In this document: in pieces, positions 43,401-51,200 of the stretch
Layout: each line of letters begins with the position of its first letter
Numbering within the stretch: the stretch's first letter is position 1
Assembly: GCA_017437045.1 (NCBI GenBank)
Contig: JAFSBY010000019.1
Span: 1 to 64,000, forward strand
Length of the DNA stretch: 64,000 nucleotides
Source: Alistipes sp.
GTDB lineage: Bacteria > Bacteroidota > Bacteroidia > Bacteroidales > Rikenellaceae
Direction: 5' to 3'
Translations under genes and position numbers: made by a program
The notes under the pieces: model-generated
Databases searched by the model: none
The model's input: only the letters and a program-made list of their open reading frames with translations
Told to the model about the DNA's origin: nothing

Positions 43401-44711
43401 GTAGTACGACGGGAATACCGTTACGTCCATACCCACCAGCAACTCATAGTAGTGCTTGTTGAAGATGCCATCCTGGGCATTCAGGTAGGTCGGCACGAAG
43501 ATCACCTTGACCTTCGACTGCTCGGTCGTCAGAATCGAGCCATTCAAGGCATTGACAATCTGATCGGTCGATTGGTACTCCAGACGGTGGGTCGAATATT
43601 TGTATTGGCTCTGGTCGATCGGGTTGTTTGCATCGGCCAGGTGTGCTTGCAGATCCTGACGAGGACCGGCATTAGCAGCCGGCACGGTGATGTAAGCCAG
43701 CACCTCGCGGTCGAGCTTGTCCGATTGTGCCAGACGCTTCAGCGACTCGATGAATAGGTCCAAACCCTTGTTGCGGAACTCGTAGCGACCGCTCGTGCCG
43801 ATGATCAGCGGCTCGTTGGTGAATTTCTGACCCAGGCAAGCCTCTGCCACCTCAATCATCGCCTTGCGGGCCTCCTTGCGCTTCTTGTCGAACTCCTTAC
43901 CGCTCCACACGAAGTCGTTCTCGAAGCCGTTGGGCGTTACGCCATCGACCTCGCGGCCGAGCAGGTACTTACACTCGTTGGCCGTGATGTCGCTCACGGT
44001 CAGGAACGAGTCGGCGTAGGTAGCAGCCATCTTCTCGATCGAGTGCTTGGCCATAACATTGAACTGGCGAGCCAGGTCATCGGCGTTGAACTTCGTCAAA
44101 TCGTTGTACAGGGGCAGGTGATTACCTGCGATGCAGCGACCCATCACCGTGGCGTGGGTCGAGAAGAGCGTTGCCACATAGGGGGCATTCGAGCGCAGGT
44201 AGAGCGCACCGGCGGCCGTCATCCATTCGTGGAAGTGGGCAGCGACCTTGTCTTGTGCCGAGCAGAAGGTATCGACATACGAAGCGATCACCTGACCGGC
44301 AGCCCAACCGAAGAGCACCGGCTCAACATAGTCCCACTGACCCGAGATCGAGTCTACGTGGTACTCATCCCACAACGTCTTGAGAATCTCGTCCTTCTTG
44401 GCGAAGAGCGAGGTGAAGTCGATCAGAATAGCCACCGGGTTACCCTGAATCTTCCAACGGCCTACGCGGATACGGATACCCTCCTCATAGACACTCTGAC
44501 GCCAAGCGCGCAGCAGCGTGGCATCCTCCTCGAACTCGGGATTTGCACCCTCATATTGCAGATCGGGACCGATCAGCACATAGTGGTCATTGAATTTGCG
44601 CAGCGCGGTTTTGGCTTTGGTTGCAATGACGGTATGAATACCGCCAACTTTGTTGCATACCTCCCAACTTACCTCAAACAGATGGTCGGGAGTCATTTTC
44701 GTGTTGCTCAT
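40461..44711 (-). CDS. Glycogen synthase (GT3) - alpha-glucan phosphorylase (GT35) fusion
   Basis: A 1416-aa protein joining two opposite activities. Residues about 1-560 are a eukaryote-like GT3 glycogen synthase (LFEVSWEVCNKVGGIHTVI; HFHEWMTAAGALYLRS; YEPWGYTPLESVAFSVPAI), which normally uses UDP-glucose. From about 585 a DUF3417-like region (LRALEELSRNLWWCWNASA) leads into a Thermus/Actinobacteria-type phosphorylase (ISYFSMEYGLHSSLKIYSGG; GILAGDYLKEASD). The pyridoxal-phosphate lysine is K1170 in EASGTSGEKCVMNG. A beta-rich tail covers the last roughly 100 residues. It heads the cluster that also encodes the debranching, GT4 and GH57 enzymes, and has its own promoter. The fusion is contiguous with no internal stop or frameshift. 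Confidence 0.93.
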   Translation of the reverse strand: MSNTKMTPDHLFEVSWEVCNKVGGIHTVIATKAKTALRKFNDHYVLIGPDLQYEGANPEFEEDATLLRAWRQSVYEEGIRIRVGRWKIQGNPVAILIDFTSLFAKKDEILKTLWDEYHVDSISGQWDYVEPVLFGWAAGQVIASYVDTFCSAQDKVAAHFHEWMTAAGALYLRSNAPYVATLFSTHATVMGRCIAGNHLPLYNDLTKFNADDLARQFNVMAKHSIEKMAATYADSFLTVSDITANECKYLLGREVDGVTPNGFENDFVWSGKEFDKKRKEARKAMIEVAEACLGQKFTNEPLIIGTSGRYEFRNKGLDLFIESLKRLAQSDKLDREVLAYITVPAANAGPRQDLQAHLADANNPIDQSQYKYSTHRLEYQSTDQIVNALNGSILTTEQSKVKVIFVPTYLNAQDGIFNKHYYELLVGMDVTVFPSYYEPWGYTPLESVAFSVPAITTTLAGFGIWVDKKIDHAGVEVIRRDDYNDMEVTMKIADALLRFSQLSEEQVSEVRKSALEISKTALWKSLYAAYEQAYAEALESSVIRTNRALLGEGGARNEQINFVRQQLFVEKPSWNRMMIDKTLPTRLRALEELSRNLWWCWNASARDLFEGIDQQLWLACEQNPIAFLDKLPMERLKQLEQDATFLAQLDAVYGQFRTYMEEKPAKGATTISYFSMEYGLHSSLKIYSGGLGILAGDYLKEASDKNVPMAAVGLLYRYGYFTQRLSAQGAQEATYEAQNFYKLPISPVRDAAGGWVTVTIALPGRTLSARVWKCQVGRTDLFLLDTDYEANLEEDRQITHYLYGGDWENRLKQEILLGIGGIRALRQMGIKHDVYHCNEGHAAFIGLERIRDLVNHKKLSFSEALEVIRSSSLFTTHTPVPAGHDAFPESMIRQYMSHYPDVLSITWEQFINLGKTNPNDPNEKFSMSVLACNLSQEVNGVSWLHGEVSKEILGNMWPGYFKNELHIGYVTNGVHFPTWIATSLRRLYARYFGDAFEGHVYDIPAWQKVKQIPDEELWSERMKLKERLIHHIRRRYSDPRQVRLDSPRQMLQIIDGIKPEVLTIGFARRFATYKRAYLLFSNLERLAAIVNNKERPVQFIFAGKAHPHDKPGQDLIKRIVEVSAMPQFVGKILFLQNYDMELARRMVQGVDVWLNTPTRPLEASGTSGEKCVMNGVMQFSVLDGWWVEGYKEGAGWMLPMERTFTDQHFQDELDAEMIYNTIEEQIAPKYYNRSEDGIPHEWVASVKSCVADIASNFTTNRMLIDYEDRFYNKLAARKREITAGGYKLAREIAAWKRKVSAAWDSVRVVNTERVQLGQEAIFVGAKYRFAVTLDVQNLQPEDIGVEMVVAQQIVGKEQIDVKRTIALECTKVEGSLVTYTLEYTPDEAGTFDYALRVFPQNKQLPYRMDFALVKWA

Positions 44712-44765
44712 TATTTATTGGTTAATTGTTGATATTTCTATACTTTACGTATGTAAATCAGGGCG

Positions 44766-44796
44766 CAAAGGTAACACTTATATTTCTATATTCCAA
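44766..44796 (-). promoter_or_regulatory. Promoter of the synthase-phosphorylase gene
   Basis: Minus-strand TTG (44796-44794), 20-base spacer and TACCTTTG (44773-44766), 54 bases before the start. Confidence 0.75.
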
Positions 44797-44843
44797 CTTT
44801 TTCAATTTTTTTAAGAATATTTTTTTCGTTGCCTTTGTGTGGG

Positions 44844-45956
44844 TTACTCCTCAAACAAAGAGAAGATTATTGCATCCGAACGGAGAAACTCGCGTGCAGG
44901 TATCCACAGACGCCCTTCGTGGAGCTGCAGGCGACCCTGTTCGAGGAGCGGACGAGCCTCGCGCAGGATGCGTTCGCAGAGTTGTGGCCCGAATCGCTCC
45001 TGCATGGCTCGCAGGTCGAGCCCCTCGGCCGTGCGCAGGCGAGTCATTAGCAGCTCGTCGATCTGATTCTCGCGGGTCAGCTCCTCCCGTTCGGGGACTT
45101 GACCCTCAAGGTAGCGATCCACCGAGGAGGCGTTCCATTGGCGCGAAACCCCGTCGAAGGAGTGGGCTGCAGGGCCGATTCCGAGGTAGGGCGTGCTGTC
45201 CCAATAGCTGCTGTTGTGGCGTGCGCGGTAGCCCGGCAGAGCGTAGTTCGAGATTTCATAGTGCTCGTATCCGGCAGCCGTAAGTCGTTCGTGGAGAAGC
45301 ATATACTCTGCCTCGCAGGTCGCCTCGTCGCACTCCGTCAGCTCCCCTCGAGCGGCCATCACTCCAAAGCGCGTGCGTGGCTCGATGGTCAAAAGGTATG
45401 CCGAAATGTGTTGCACGCCGAGTGCGAGGGCCTTGTCGATCGAACGCTCGAAGCTCTCGCCCCCAAATCCGGGCACGCCAAAGATCAGGTCGATGGTCAG
45501 GTTCTTGAAGCCGACCTGTTGGGCACGGCGGATAGCCTGCTCGGCCTGGAGAGCCGTGTGGCGGCGATTCATCAGCTTCAGGCACCCGTCGTCGAAGGAT
45601 TGGATGCCGATCGAGAGACGGTCGATGCCGATCGAGAGCAACGCCTCGAGGTAGTCCTCATGCAGGTCGTCAGGGTTGGCCTCTAAGGTGGTCTCTACGA
45701 CCTGCGAGCAATCGAAAAGTTGGGCGGAGACGTCTATTAACTGCTTGATTTGCTGCGGTGTGCAGAGCGATGGCGTGCCCCCGCCGAAGTAACGCGTGTG
45801 GATCGGCTCCCCACCAAGGTATGCGCTGCGCCGATGCAACTCCTTGCACATCGCCTCGATGATGCGGGGGAGTCGGTCGATCTGTGCCGTGCGGTAGAAG
45901 TCGCAGTAGCTGCAGATGCGTTTGCAGAAGGGGATATGGTAGTATATTCCGGCCAT
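44844..45956 (-). CDS. hemW: Radical SAM heme chaperone HemW
   Basis: A 370-aa radical SAM protein. The cluster motif CKRICSYCD places the three cysteines at C11, C15 and C18. It continues with YFGGGTPSLC, LEANPDDLHEDYLEALLSIG, RLSIGIQSFDDGCLKLMNRR and LIFGVPGFG. The C-terminal HemN_C-like domain includes HYEISNYALPGYRARHNSSYW. HemW delivers heme to target proteins; older annotation calls this an oxygen-independent coproporphyrinogen oxidase, but the CxxxCxxC with no fourth cysteine favours HemW. The -7 box ends seven bases from the ATG, so the message is almost leaderless. Confidence 0.93.
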   Translation of the reverse strand: MAGIYYHIPFCKRICSYCDFYRTAQIDRLPRIIEAMCKELHRRSAYLGGEPIHTRYFGGGTPSLCTPQQIKQLIDVSAQLFDCSQVVETTLEANPDDLHEDYLEALLSIGIDRLSIGIQSFDDGCLKLMNRRHTALQAEQAIRRAQQVGFKNLTIDLIFGVPGFGGESFERSIDKALALGVQHISAYLLTIEPRTRFGVMAARGELTECDEATCEAEYMLLHERLTAAGYEHYEISNYALPGYRARHNSSYWDSTPYLGIGPAAHSFDGVSRQWNASSVDRYLEGQVPEREELTRENQIDELLMTRLRTAEGLDLRAMQERFGPQLCERILREARPLLEQGRLQLHEGRLWIPAREFLRSDAIIFSLFEE

Positions 45957-45963
45957 AAGTAGA

Positions 45964-45971
45964 CAAAGATA
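45964..45971 (-). promoter_or_regulatory. Promoter -7 box of hemW
   Basis: Minus-strand TATCTTTG, exact consensus, seven bases from the start codon. Confidence 0.55.
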
Positions 45972-46087
45972 ACAAGAAAAATCGAAAAAATTGCTTCAAA
46001 ATGCAAAATTTGGCGACGGGTCTGCTGGGGGTGTTCCCGATAAATGTTACCAAATTGTTAAATTTATTTATTTTATTCCTAAAATAT

Positions 46088-46118
46088 TTGCATAATATAA
46101 AAAGTCGCCTTATCTTTG
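46088..46118 (+). promoter_or_regulatory. Promoter of the small RNA candidate
   Basis: TTG (46088-46090), 20-base spacer and TATCTTTG (46111-46118) match both elements. No protein-coding frame follows before the T tract at 46253. Confidence 0.8.
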
Positions 46119-46122
46119 CACT

Positions 46123-46261
46123 TGAAGTTTTAAGGTTCATTTAGGTTAGTAGTTTTAGGTTGGTTGAGGAGATCGGCAGGTTGTAGTGCAAAGCACTACT
46201 AAGATTCTTCGGCGGTGCTCGTCGAGTGAATCGAATACCTCCGACCGACTCATTTTTTTTT
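46123..46261 (+). ncRNA. Structured small RNA of unknown class
   Basis: The transcript should start near 46123 and stop at nine T residues (46253-46261), about 139 nt. It folds into a three-helix junction. P1 pairs 46158-46169 with 46238-46250 (GTTGGTTGAGG against CCTCCGACCGAC, with G-U pairs and one bulge). P2 is GTAGTGC AAA GCACTAC (46183-46199). P3 pairs GATTC (46203-46207) with GAATC (46228-46232), then CGGCG with CGTCG, loop GTGCT. P1 and the T run form the terminator. The first 35 nt are unpaired and contain a repeated TTTAGGTT. No SRP, tmRNA or RNase P signature is present; a 6S-like RNA is not excluded. It lies between hemW and an unknown membrane protein, in an otherwise gene-free gap of 376 bases. 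Confidence 0.6.
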
Positions 46262-46277
46262 GCCCTGACTACCACAA

Positions 46278-46312
46278 AAAGACGCGATCCTCGCTGTGAG
46301 GGTCGCGTCTTT
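46278..46312. terminator. Terminator of the membrane protein gene
   Basis: A 15-bp stem AAAGACGCGATCCTC / GAGGGTCGCGTCTTT with one G-T pair and loop GCTGT, 21 bases after the stop of the leftward gene. It works in either direction. Confidence 0.85.
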
Positions 46313-46332
46313 GATTATTGCGGGTTGGCCGA

Positions 46333-46998
46333 CTACTCGATTTGGGTCGGCTCGTCGGTCGCCGCCACCGGCTGCTTGGGCTGGGCTATCAGCACAATCA
46401 GGGTCGTGGCAGCAAAGGCCATGAAATCGTTGATATTGGGGATGAGATTTTGTATTACAGCAACTTCTCCATAGTTGCAGTCAAACCACCCCACCAACAA
46501 TGTGAAGTCAAAGAAGATGATAAGGTAGGCGAAGAGTCGTTTGGCTGTGAGCACCACCTTTAAGGTCCAGTGGGCACAGATGCTCCAAACGAAGAGTAAC
46601 CAACTAAATAAGTTACTGATGGAAATACAGGTGCTGGCGATTTGCACAATCTCGAAGAAGTTTCTTTCTGGATCGAGCTCGAAAATGAAATAGATATCCC
46701 ATAAGAACCAGTTGATTGTGTAGCCTACTATATAGATTATCAGTCCGATGCATGCCGGGATATTCAGATGAATCTTCTTCATGAAGAGCGGCAGAAGCAG
46801 CAAGATAATCGTAGCGATTCCGAGGATTTCGTTGAGTATATTGATTGAACTCCACCCTCCCGACGAGTGGGTAATGTGAATACTCATCAACTCATTAACC
46901 TCGGGGATGAGGTTAAGAAATAATAATACGGGGAGTCCCGTCAAGGTAATCCACCACCAGGCGGGGAGGATCGAACGTCGTTTCAGTGTGTTTGACAT
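46333..46998 (-). CDS. Multi-pass membrane protein of unknown function
   Basis: A 221-aa protein with about five to six hydrophobic segments: residues 12-30, 52-72, 80-100, 118-140, 150-172 and 190-208. Aromatic residues cluster at WWWITLTG and INWFLWDIYFIFEL. There is no enzyme motif and no known family that I recognise. The base composition is more AT-rich and the codons more mixed than in neighbours, suggesting transfer. It has its own promoter and terminator, so it is a single-gene unit. It lies head-on next to the small RNA candidate; the two terminate towards each other. Confidence 0.7.
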   Translation of the reverse strand: MSNTLKRRSILPAWWWITLTGLPVLLFLNLIPEVNELMSIHITHSSGGWSSINILNEILGIATIILLLLPLFMKKIHLNIPACIGLIIYIVGYTINWFLWDIYFIFELDPERNFFEIVQIASTCISISNLFSWLLFVWSICAHWTLKVVLTAKRLFAYLIIFFDFTLLVGWFDCNYGEVAVIQNLIPNINDFMAFAATTLIVLIAQPKQPVAATDEPTQIE

Positions 46999-47027
46999 GT
47001 GAATGGTTGTTTTTGTGTTGCTATCAA

Positions 47028-47035
47028 CAAAGTTA
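47028..47035 (-). promoter_or_regulatory. Promoter -7 box of the membrane protein
   Basis: Minus-strand TAACTTTG, fits TAnnTTTG, 29 bases before the start. Confidence 0.55.
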
Positions 47036-47045
47036 GGTATAAAAT

Positions 47046-47076
47046 TTTGATTTTTACCTTTTTCGGGCTATTTTTG
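47046..47076 (+). promoter_or_regulatory. Promoter of the flavin reductase
   Basis: TTTTG (47046-47050), 18-base spacer and TATTTTTG (47069-47076); the ATG begins only seven bases later. Confidence 0.6.
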
Positions 47077-47083
47077 TCTCATT

Positions 47084-47764
47084 ATGCGCGAAGAATTCAA
47101 ACCCGGGACTCTGATCTATCCCTTGCCGGCTGTCTTGGTCACCTGTGGCAGCTCGCCCGAGGAGTGGAATATGCTGACCATCGCCTGGACGGGCACGGTC
47201 TGCACCGACCCGCCGATGTGCTATATCTCGGTGCGCAAGGAGCGACACTCGCATGCGCTGATCAGCCGCACGGGCGAGTTTGTCATCAACCTGACGACCG
47301 AACGGCTTGCTCGTGCCACCGATTGGTGTGGCGTGCGCAGTGGCCGCGATTACGACAAATTCCGCGAGATGGGGCTCACACCCCTGGCTGCCAAGCATGT
47401 CTCGGCACCCCTGATTGCCGAGTCGCCCGTAGCTATCGAGTGCCGCGTGAAGCAGTGCATCGAGCTGGGCTCGCACGATATGTTTCTGGCCGAGGTGGTG
47501 GGTGTGGAGGTCGATGCCGACTATATCGACTCCGAGACGGGCAAATTCCACCTCGACAAGACGGGCCTTTTGGCCTATTCGCACGGGGCCTACTACCGTT
47601 TAGGCGAACAATTAGGCACCTTTGGCTGGTCGGTCCGCAAACGCCCCGCGGCGAAACCCGCAGCACAACCTGCGGTGAAATCGGCCGCCAAAACCTCTGC
47701 CAAGCCCACGGCCAAACGCGCCCCCAAATCCGCCCCCAAACCTGTGGCCAAACGTCGCAAATAG
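47084..47764 (+). CDS. Flavin reductase-like FMN-binding protein with a basic tail
   Basis: A 226-aa protein. Residues 1-178 form the split-barrel flavin reductase-like domain (GTLIYPLPAVLVTCGSSPEE, NMLTIAWTGTVCTDPPMCYI, FVINLTTERL, ATDWCGVRSGRDYDKF, VAIECRVKQCIELGSHDMFL). The last 45 residues are a low-complexity Lys/Ala/Pro tail (KSAAKTSAKPTAKRAPK). Such histone-H1-like tails usually bind nucleic acid or other polyanions and are not part of the family. Function of the core: FMN binding and probable flavin or electron transfer. The convergent XRE gene is separated by a hairpin. Confidence 0.88.
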   Translation: MREEFKPGTLIYPLPAVLVTCGSSPEEWNMLTIAWTGTVCTDPPMCYISVRKERHSHALISRTGEFVINLTTERLARATDWCGVRSGRDYDKFREMGLTPLAAKHVSAPLIAESPVAIECRVKQCIELGSHDMFLAEVVGVEVDADYIDSETGKFHLDKTGLLAYSHGAYYRLGEQLGTFGWSVRKRPAAKPAAQPAVKSAAKTSAKPTAKRAPKSAPKPVAKRRK

Positions 47765-47779
47765 AAAACCCAATACCCC

Positions 47780-47806
47780 CCCCCTATCACCACGTGCGAT
47801 AGGGGG
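47780..47806. terminator. Hairpin between flavin reductase and XRE gene
   Basis: Stem CCCCCTATC / GATAGGGGG, loop ACCACGTGC, preceded by a run of nine C residues (47776-47784). It separates convergent genes. Confidence 0.65.
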
Positions 47807-47848
47807 CGTGGGGATCTATATATATAATATAAATATAGGTGTGCGGTG

Positions 47849-48061
47849 CTATTTGATTACATCGCTCAATCGAACTTCGAGTGCCGAGCAGATGGCACAG
47901 ATGGTTTTGATGGTCAGATTGGTTTTGCCGGCCTCGATACGACTTAAATTCGATCGCTCCATGTCACACCGATAGGCAACCTCCTGTACGGTCAATTTTC
48001 GCTCTTTGCGTAGAGCCTTTATGCGTTCTGCAATCGCTTTAATTTCTTTTTTATACTCCAT
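47849..48061 (-). CDS. Small XRE-family transcriptional regulator
   Basis: A 70-aa single-domain helix-turn-helix protein. The five-helix Cro/C1 fold is clear: IAERIKALRKERKLTVQEVA (helices 1-2), YRCDMERSNLSRIEAGK (recognition helix), then NLTIKTICAICSALEVRL and SDVIK. Such short regulators bind palindromic operators as dimers. The start at 48061 is the first ATG; a GTG five codons earlier is less likely. It is divergent from the giant lipoprotein gene, and a perfect palindrome lies between them, so it probably controls that promoter. Confidence 0.87.
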   Translation of the reverse strand: MEYKKEIKAIAERIKALRKERKLTVQEVAYRCDMERSNLSRIEAGKTNLTIKTICAICSALEVRLSDVIK

Positions 48062-48087
48062 ATCGAGAAAAAACACGCCAAAAAAAG

Positions 48088-48118
48088 TTTGTGATGCAAA
48101 TTTTATTTTTTATATTTG
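48088..48118 (+). promoter_or_regulatory. Promoter of the giant lipoprotein
   Basis: TTTG (48088-48091), 19-base spacer, TATATTTG (48111-48118): a full match to both elements. The leader is about 135 bases. Confidence 0.8.
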
Positions 48119-48126
48119 CACCGTGC

Positions 48127-48142
48127 GTATCATATATGATAC
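48127..48142. promoter_or_regulatory. Perfect 16-bp palindrome, candidate operator
   Basis: GTATCATATATGATAC lies within about 10 bases after the expected transcription start. A repressor bound here would block RNA polymerase. The divergent XRE protein is the obvious candidate ligand. Confidence 0.6.
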
Positions 48143-48256
48143 ATGCAAGAATATTCCGAGCGTGAAAATGACGCATTTCGGAGTTGTTGGATGTGGACTT
48201 AAACTAAAGCAATACAATTACTTACATTTTTAACTATTCACTTAATTCATTACTCT

Positions 48257-51200
48257 ATGAGGAAACTATTCAAAAAACTGTTGGCCGTAGTGCTCGTTGG
48301 TGCTATGGTGGGCAGCGTCGCTTGTAATGATTACGACGACGACATTAACGATTTGAATAATCGTTTGGACGAGATCGAGGGGAAAGTGGCCATGAAGGCC
48401 GACCTGGATGCACTTCAGGCCACGGTTAATCAGCTGGCTGCTATTGACTTCGACTCGTTTGCGACGAACGCCGAACTGAATGCGGCGATCGCCAAGTGCG
48501 CTTCGAAGGATGACATCAAGAACTTCCTGTCGAGCGATGCTATCAACACCCTGATCGCCCAGGCTGTTGCCGATATGCAGAAGCAGATCGAGGCTGCGAA
48601 GAGCGACCTGGAGGGTCAGATCGGCCAGACGAATCAGGCTTTGGATGGTCTGAAGGCTATGTTCGAGGCATTCGACGCTTGGGCCGAGGTTGAGGCCGAG
48701 GTGAAGGCTGCCATCGAGGAGGCTTTGAAGCCCTATCTGAAGGCTGAGGATGCCGTGACGATCGAGCAGGTGAACGCCGCTATTGCCGAGGCTGTGAAAG
48801 ATGCACTGACCGTTGAGGATGTCAATGCTACGATCAAGGCTTGGATGGGCGAGAACTTCGAGTCGCTGATGGCTCCCTACAAGGCCAATATGGAGCAGGC
48901 TCTGGCCGATGCCATCAAGGCTCGCGAAGAGGCTGATGCTGCGCTGAAGAGCGACCTGGAGAAGCAACTCGAGGAGGCTATTGCCGCCGTTGAGGAGGCC
49001 CAGAAGGGCAATGTCGAGGCTGCCGAGGAGGCTATCAAGGCCCTGAATGCCAAGATTGAGACGCTGACCGAGCAGTTGGCTGCTCTGCAGAAGAAGGCTG
49101 CCGAAGATGATGCCGCTTTGGAGGCTCGTCTGAACGAGCAGCTGGAGGCTGCCAAGAAGGCGCTGGAGGCTGTTCACGCTGCCGACAAGGCTGCTGCCGA
49201 GAAGGCTATTGCTGCCCTCGAGGAGCAGATCAAGGCTGCTGCCGAGCAGGCCGAGAAGGATCACGCCGCTTTGACGGACGAGCTGACCAAGCTGCAGGAG
49301 GCTGACGCTACGCTGAAGAGCGAGCTGACGCAGGCTTTGGAGGATGCTATTGCCGAGGTGAATAAGGATACCGACGCCATCTACGTGGAGCTGGCTGCCG
49401 TGAAGGAGACGCTGAAGGCCTATGGCGAGCGTATTGCTGCTGTTGAGGAGGCTGTGAAGAGCCTCGATCAGCGTGTAGGCGACCTGGAGGATAAGGTGAA
49501 CGCCCTGATCCAGAACATCGCATTCGTTGCCGAGTATTCGGACAACAAGGCTACGGCTCTGAAGCTGATCCCCGTTGAGACGGAGGATCCGACGACGCTG
49601 TCGGCTACCTTGCTGACGGCTCAGTTTGAGATTACGCCGGCCGAGTCGGCTGCCAAGATCGTTGAGATGATGGGCAGCGAGGCTCAGGAGGTTTCGATGA
49701 AGATTCAGCCGTTGCAGTCGCGTAGCGCCGAGCCGATCGTGCTCGGTGAGGGTCAGCTGACGATCGTGGCTGTTGAGGGTGTCGAGGGTCGCATTCAGGT
49801 GACGGCCAAGGTTCCCAACATGCCCGAGAACTACAACGACTATCAGTTTGCACTCTGCGTGAAGACCGATGCTTCGGAGGCTTCGAGCGACTACGAGCAG
49901 ATCGTCATCGAGGACGAGAAGGTCTTCTCCTATGTATGGGCCATGGCCGATGGCAAGCCGCTGACGGAGAGCGAGGCTTGGGTTGAGAACCCCTACGAGT
50001 CGTTCGTGGATACGTACAATAACAATGAGAAGATCCCCGGTTGGATCAACTACGACGTGAAGTTCACGAAGGCGTACGACTCGAAAGTCGTGCTGCTGGG
50101 CGATTATCAGCTGATGCTGGTCAATGAGGCCGGTGAGACCTTCACTACGGCCGAGGTCGAGAAGCAGTATGGTGCTACCGAGGGTTCGCTGACCCCGAAG
50201 GAGTTCGAGGTAAACTTTATGAGAAATAGTGACTGTCCGGCAGAGGATCGTGCTATCAATAAGCGAGGCAACAACCAGCGTGTTTATGCTGTTGTTGAGG
50301 AGGGTGGTAGTGCCTGCCCGAATTATAATGTAAAGAGTGGCAAGGTTATGTCCACTCGTGAGGTGGCTATGTACCAATGGAAGCCGAGCAGTATGCTCTC
50401 GTCTGTGAACAACTACAATGTCTTCCGTATTGCGACCAAGGATGCGATTGCCCCGGTAGCGTATGCTTGCTACACGATTACGGGTCCGCAGGTGGAGGAG
50501 ACGGCCGAGGCTACGATCGTCCACATCGAGGAGGCCGGTGACCTGGCTTGGTTGGCTCATACTGGTCAAACCCAGCAGCGTTTTAAGAATAACAATGTAG
50601 TTGTTGAGTTTGCCAAGGATGCAGTCATCGATTTTGCTCCGATAACGTTTGGTGAGACATTCAGTGATAACTTCAACTCGCGTATGAATAACTCGATCAA
50701 CGTGGGTCAGTTTGGTAGCGAGTGGTACAACAACAAGATCAACGGTAACGGTGCTACGATCAAGAACCTGATCAAGCAGCGTCCTACCATGGAGAATGTT
50801 GGTATCTTTGGTCGCGTGATCGGTGATATCGAGAACCTGAAGGTGGCAGATTCGCAGATTGAAGGTCTCCACTGGGTAGGTGCCATTGCCGGTACGGTCT
50901 ATGGTAACATTACCAACTGCGACGTGGAGAATACCACGGTAACTGCTAAGCCTTGTCAGACCTCCGGTGTATTTGACGACGGTGACAAGGTGGGTGCTGT
51001 AGTCGGCTATCTGCCTTGCGATGATGAGGCCGGTGCTGTTTGCTTCGCTGTAGAGGGTTGCGACGTGAAGAACGTAACCGTGAAGGGCTTCCGTGACGTA
51101 GGTGCCGTAGTCGGTGCTGCCAACGTAAACGGTGAGGAGCTGATCAAGAACAACACGGTGGCTGATGCTACGATCGTGGCCGACCAGCGTGCTTATGTAT

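Noticed and set aside
44844-45956. Oxygen-independent coproporphyrinogen oxidase (HemN) for the radical SAM protein.
   Set aside because: The N-terminus is short and has only the CxxxCxxC cluster cysteines typical of HemW; the extra HemN motif was not seen.
46123-46261. Signal recognition particle RNA, tmRNA or RNase P RNA as the identity of the small RNA.
   Set aside because: The GGAA-tetraloop SRP core, the tmRNA tRNA-like ends and the RNase P P4 helix are all absent, and the length does not fit tmRNA or RNase P.
47776-47784. A run of nine C residues as a possible phase-variation tract.
   Set aside because: It lies after the flavin reductase stop and forms part of a terminator stem, so length changes would not alter a reading frame.
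48143-48202. A 19-codon frame in the leader of the giant lipoprotein that could be a leader peptide.
   Set aside because: Too short to distinguish from chance, with no attenuator-like structure around it and no matching pattern in neighbours.
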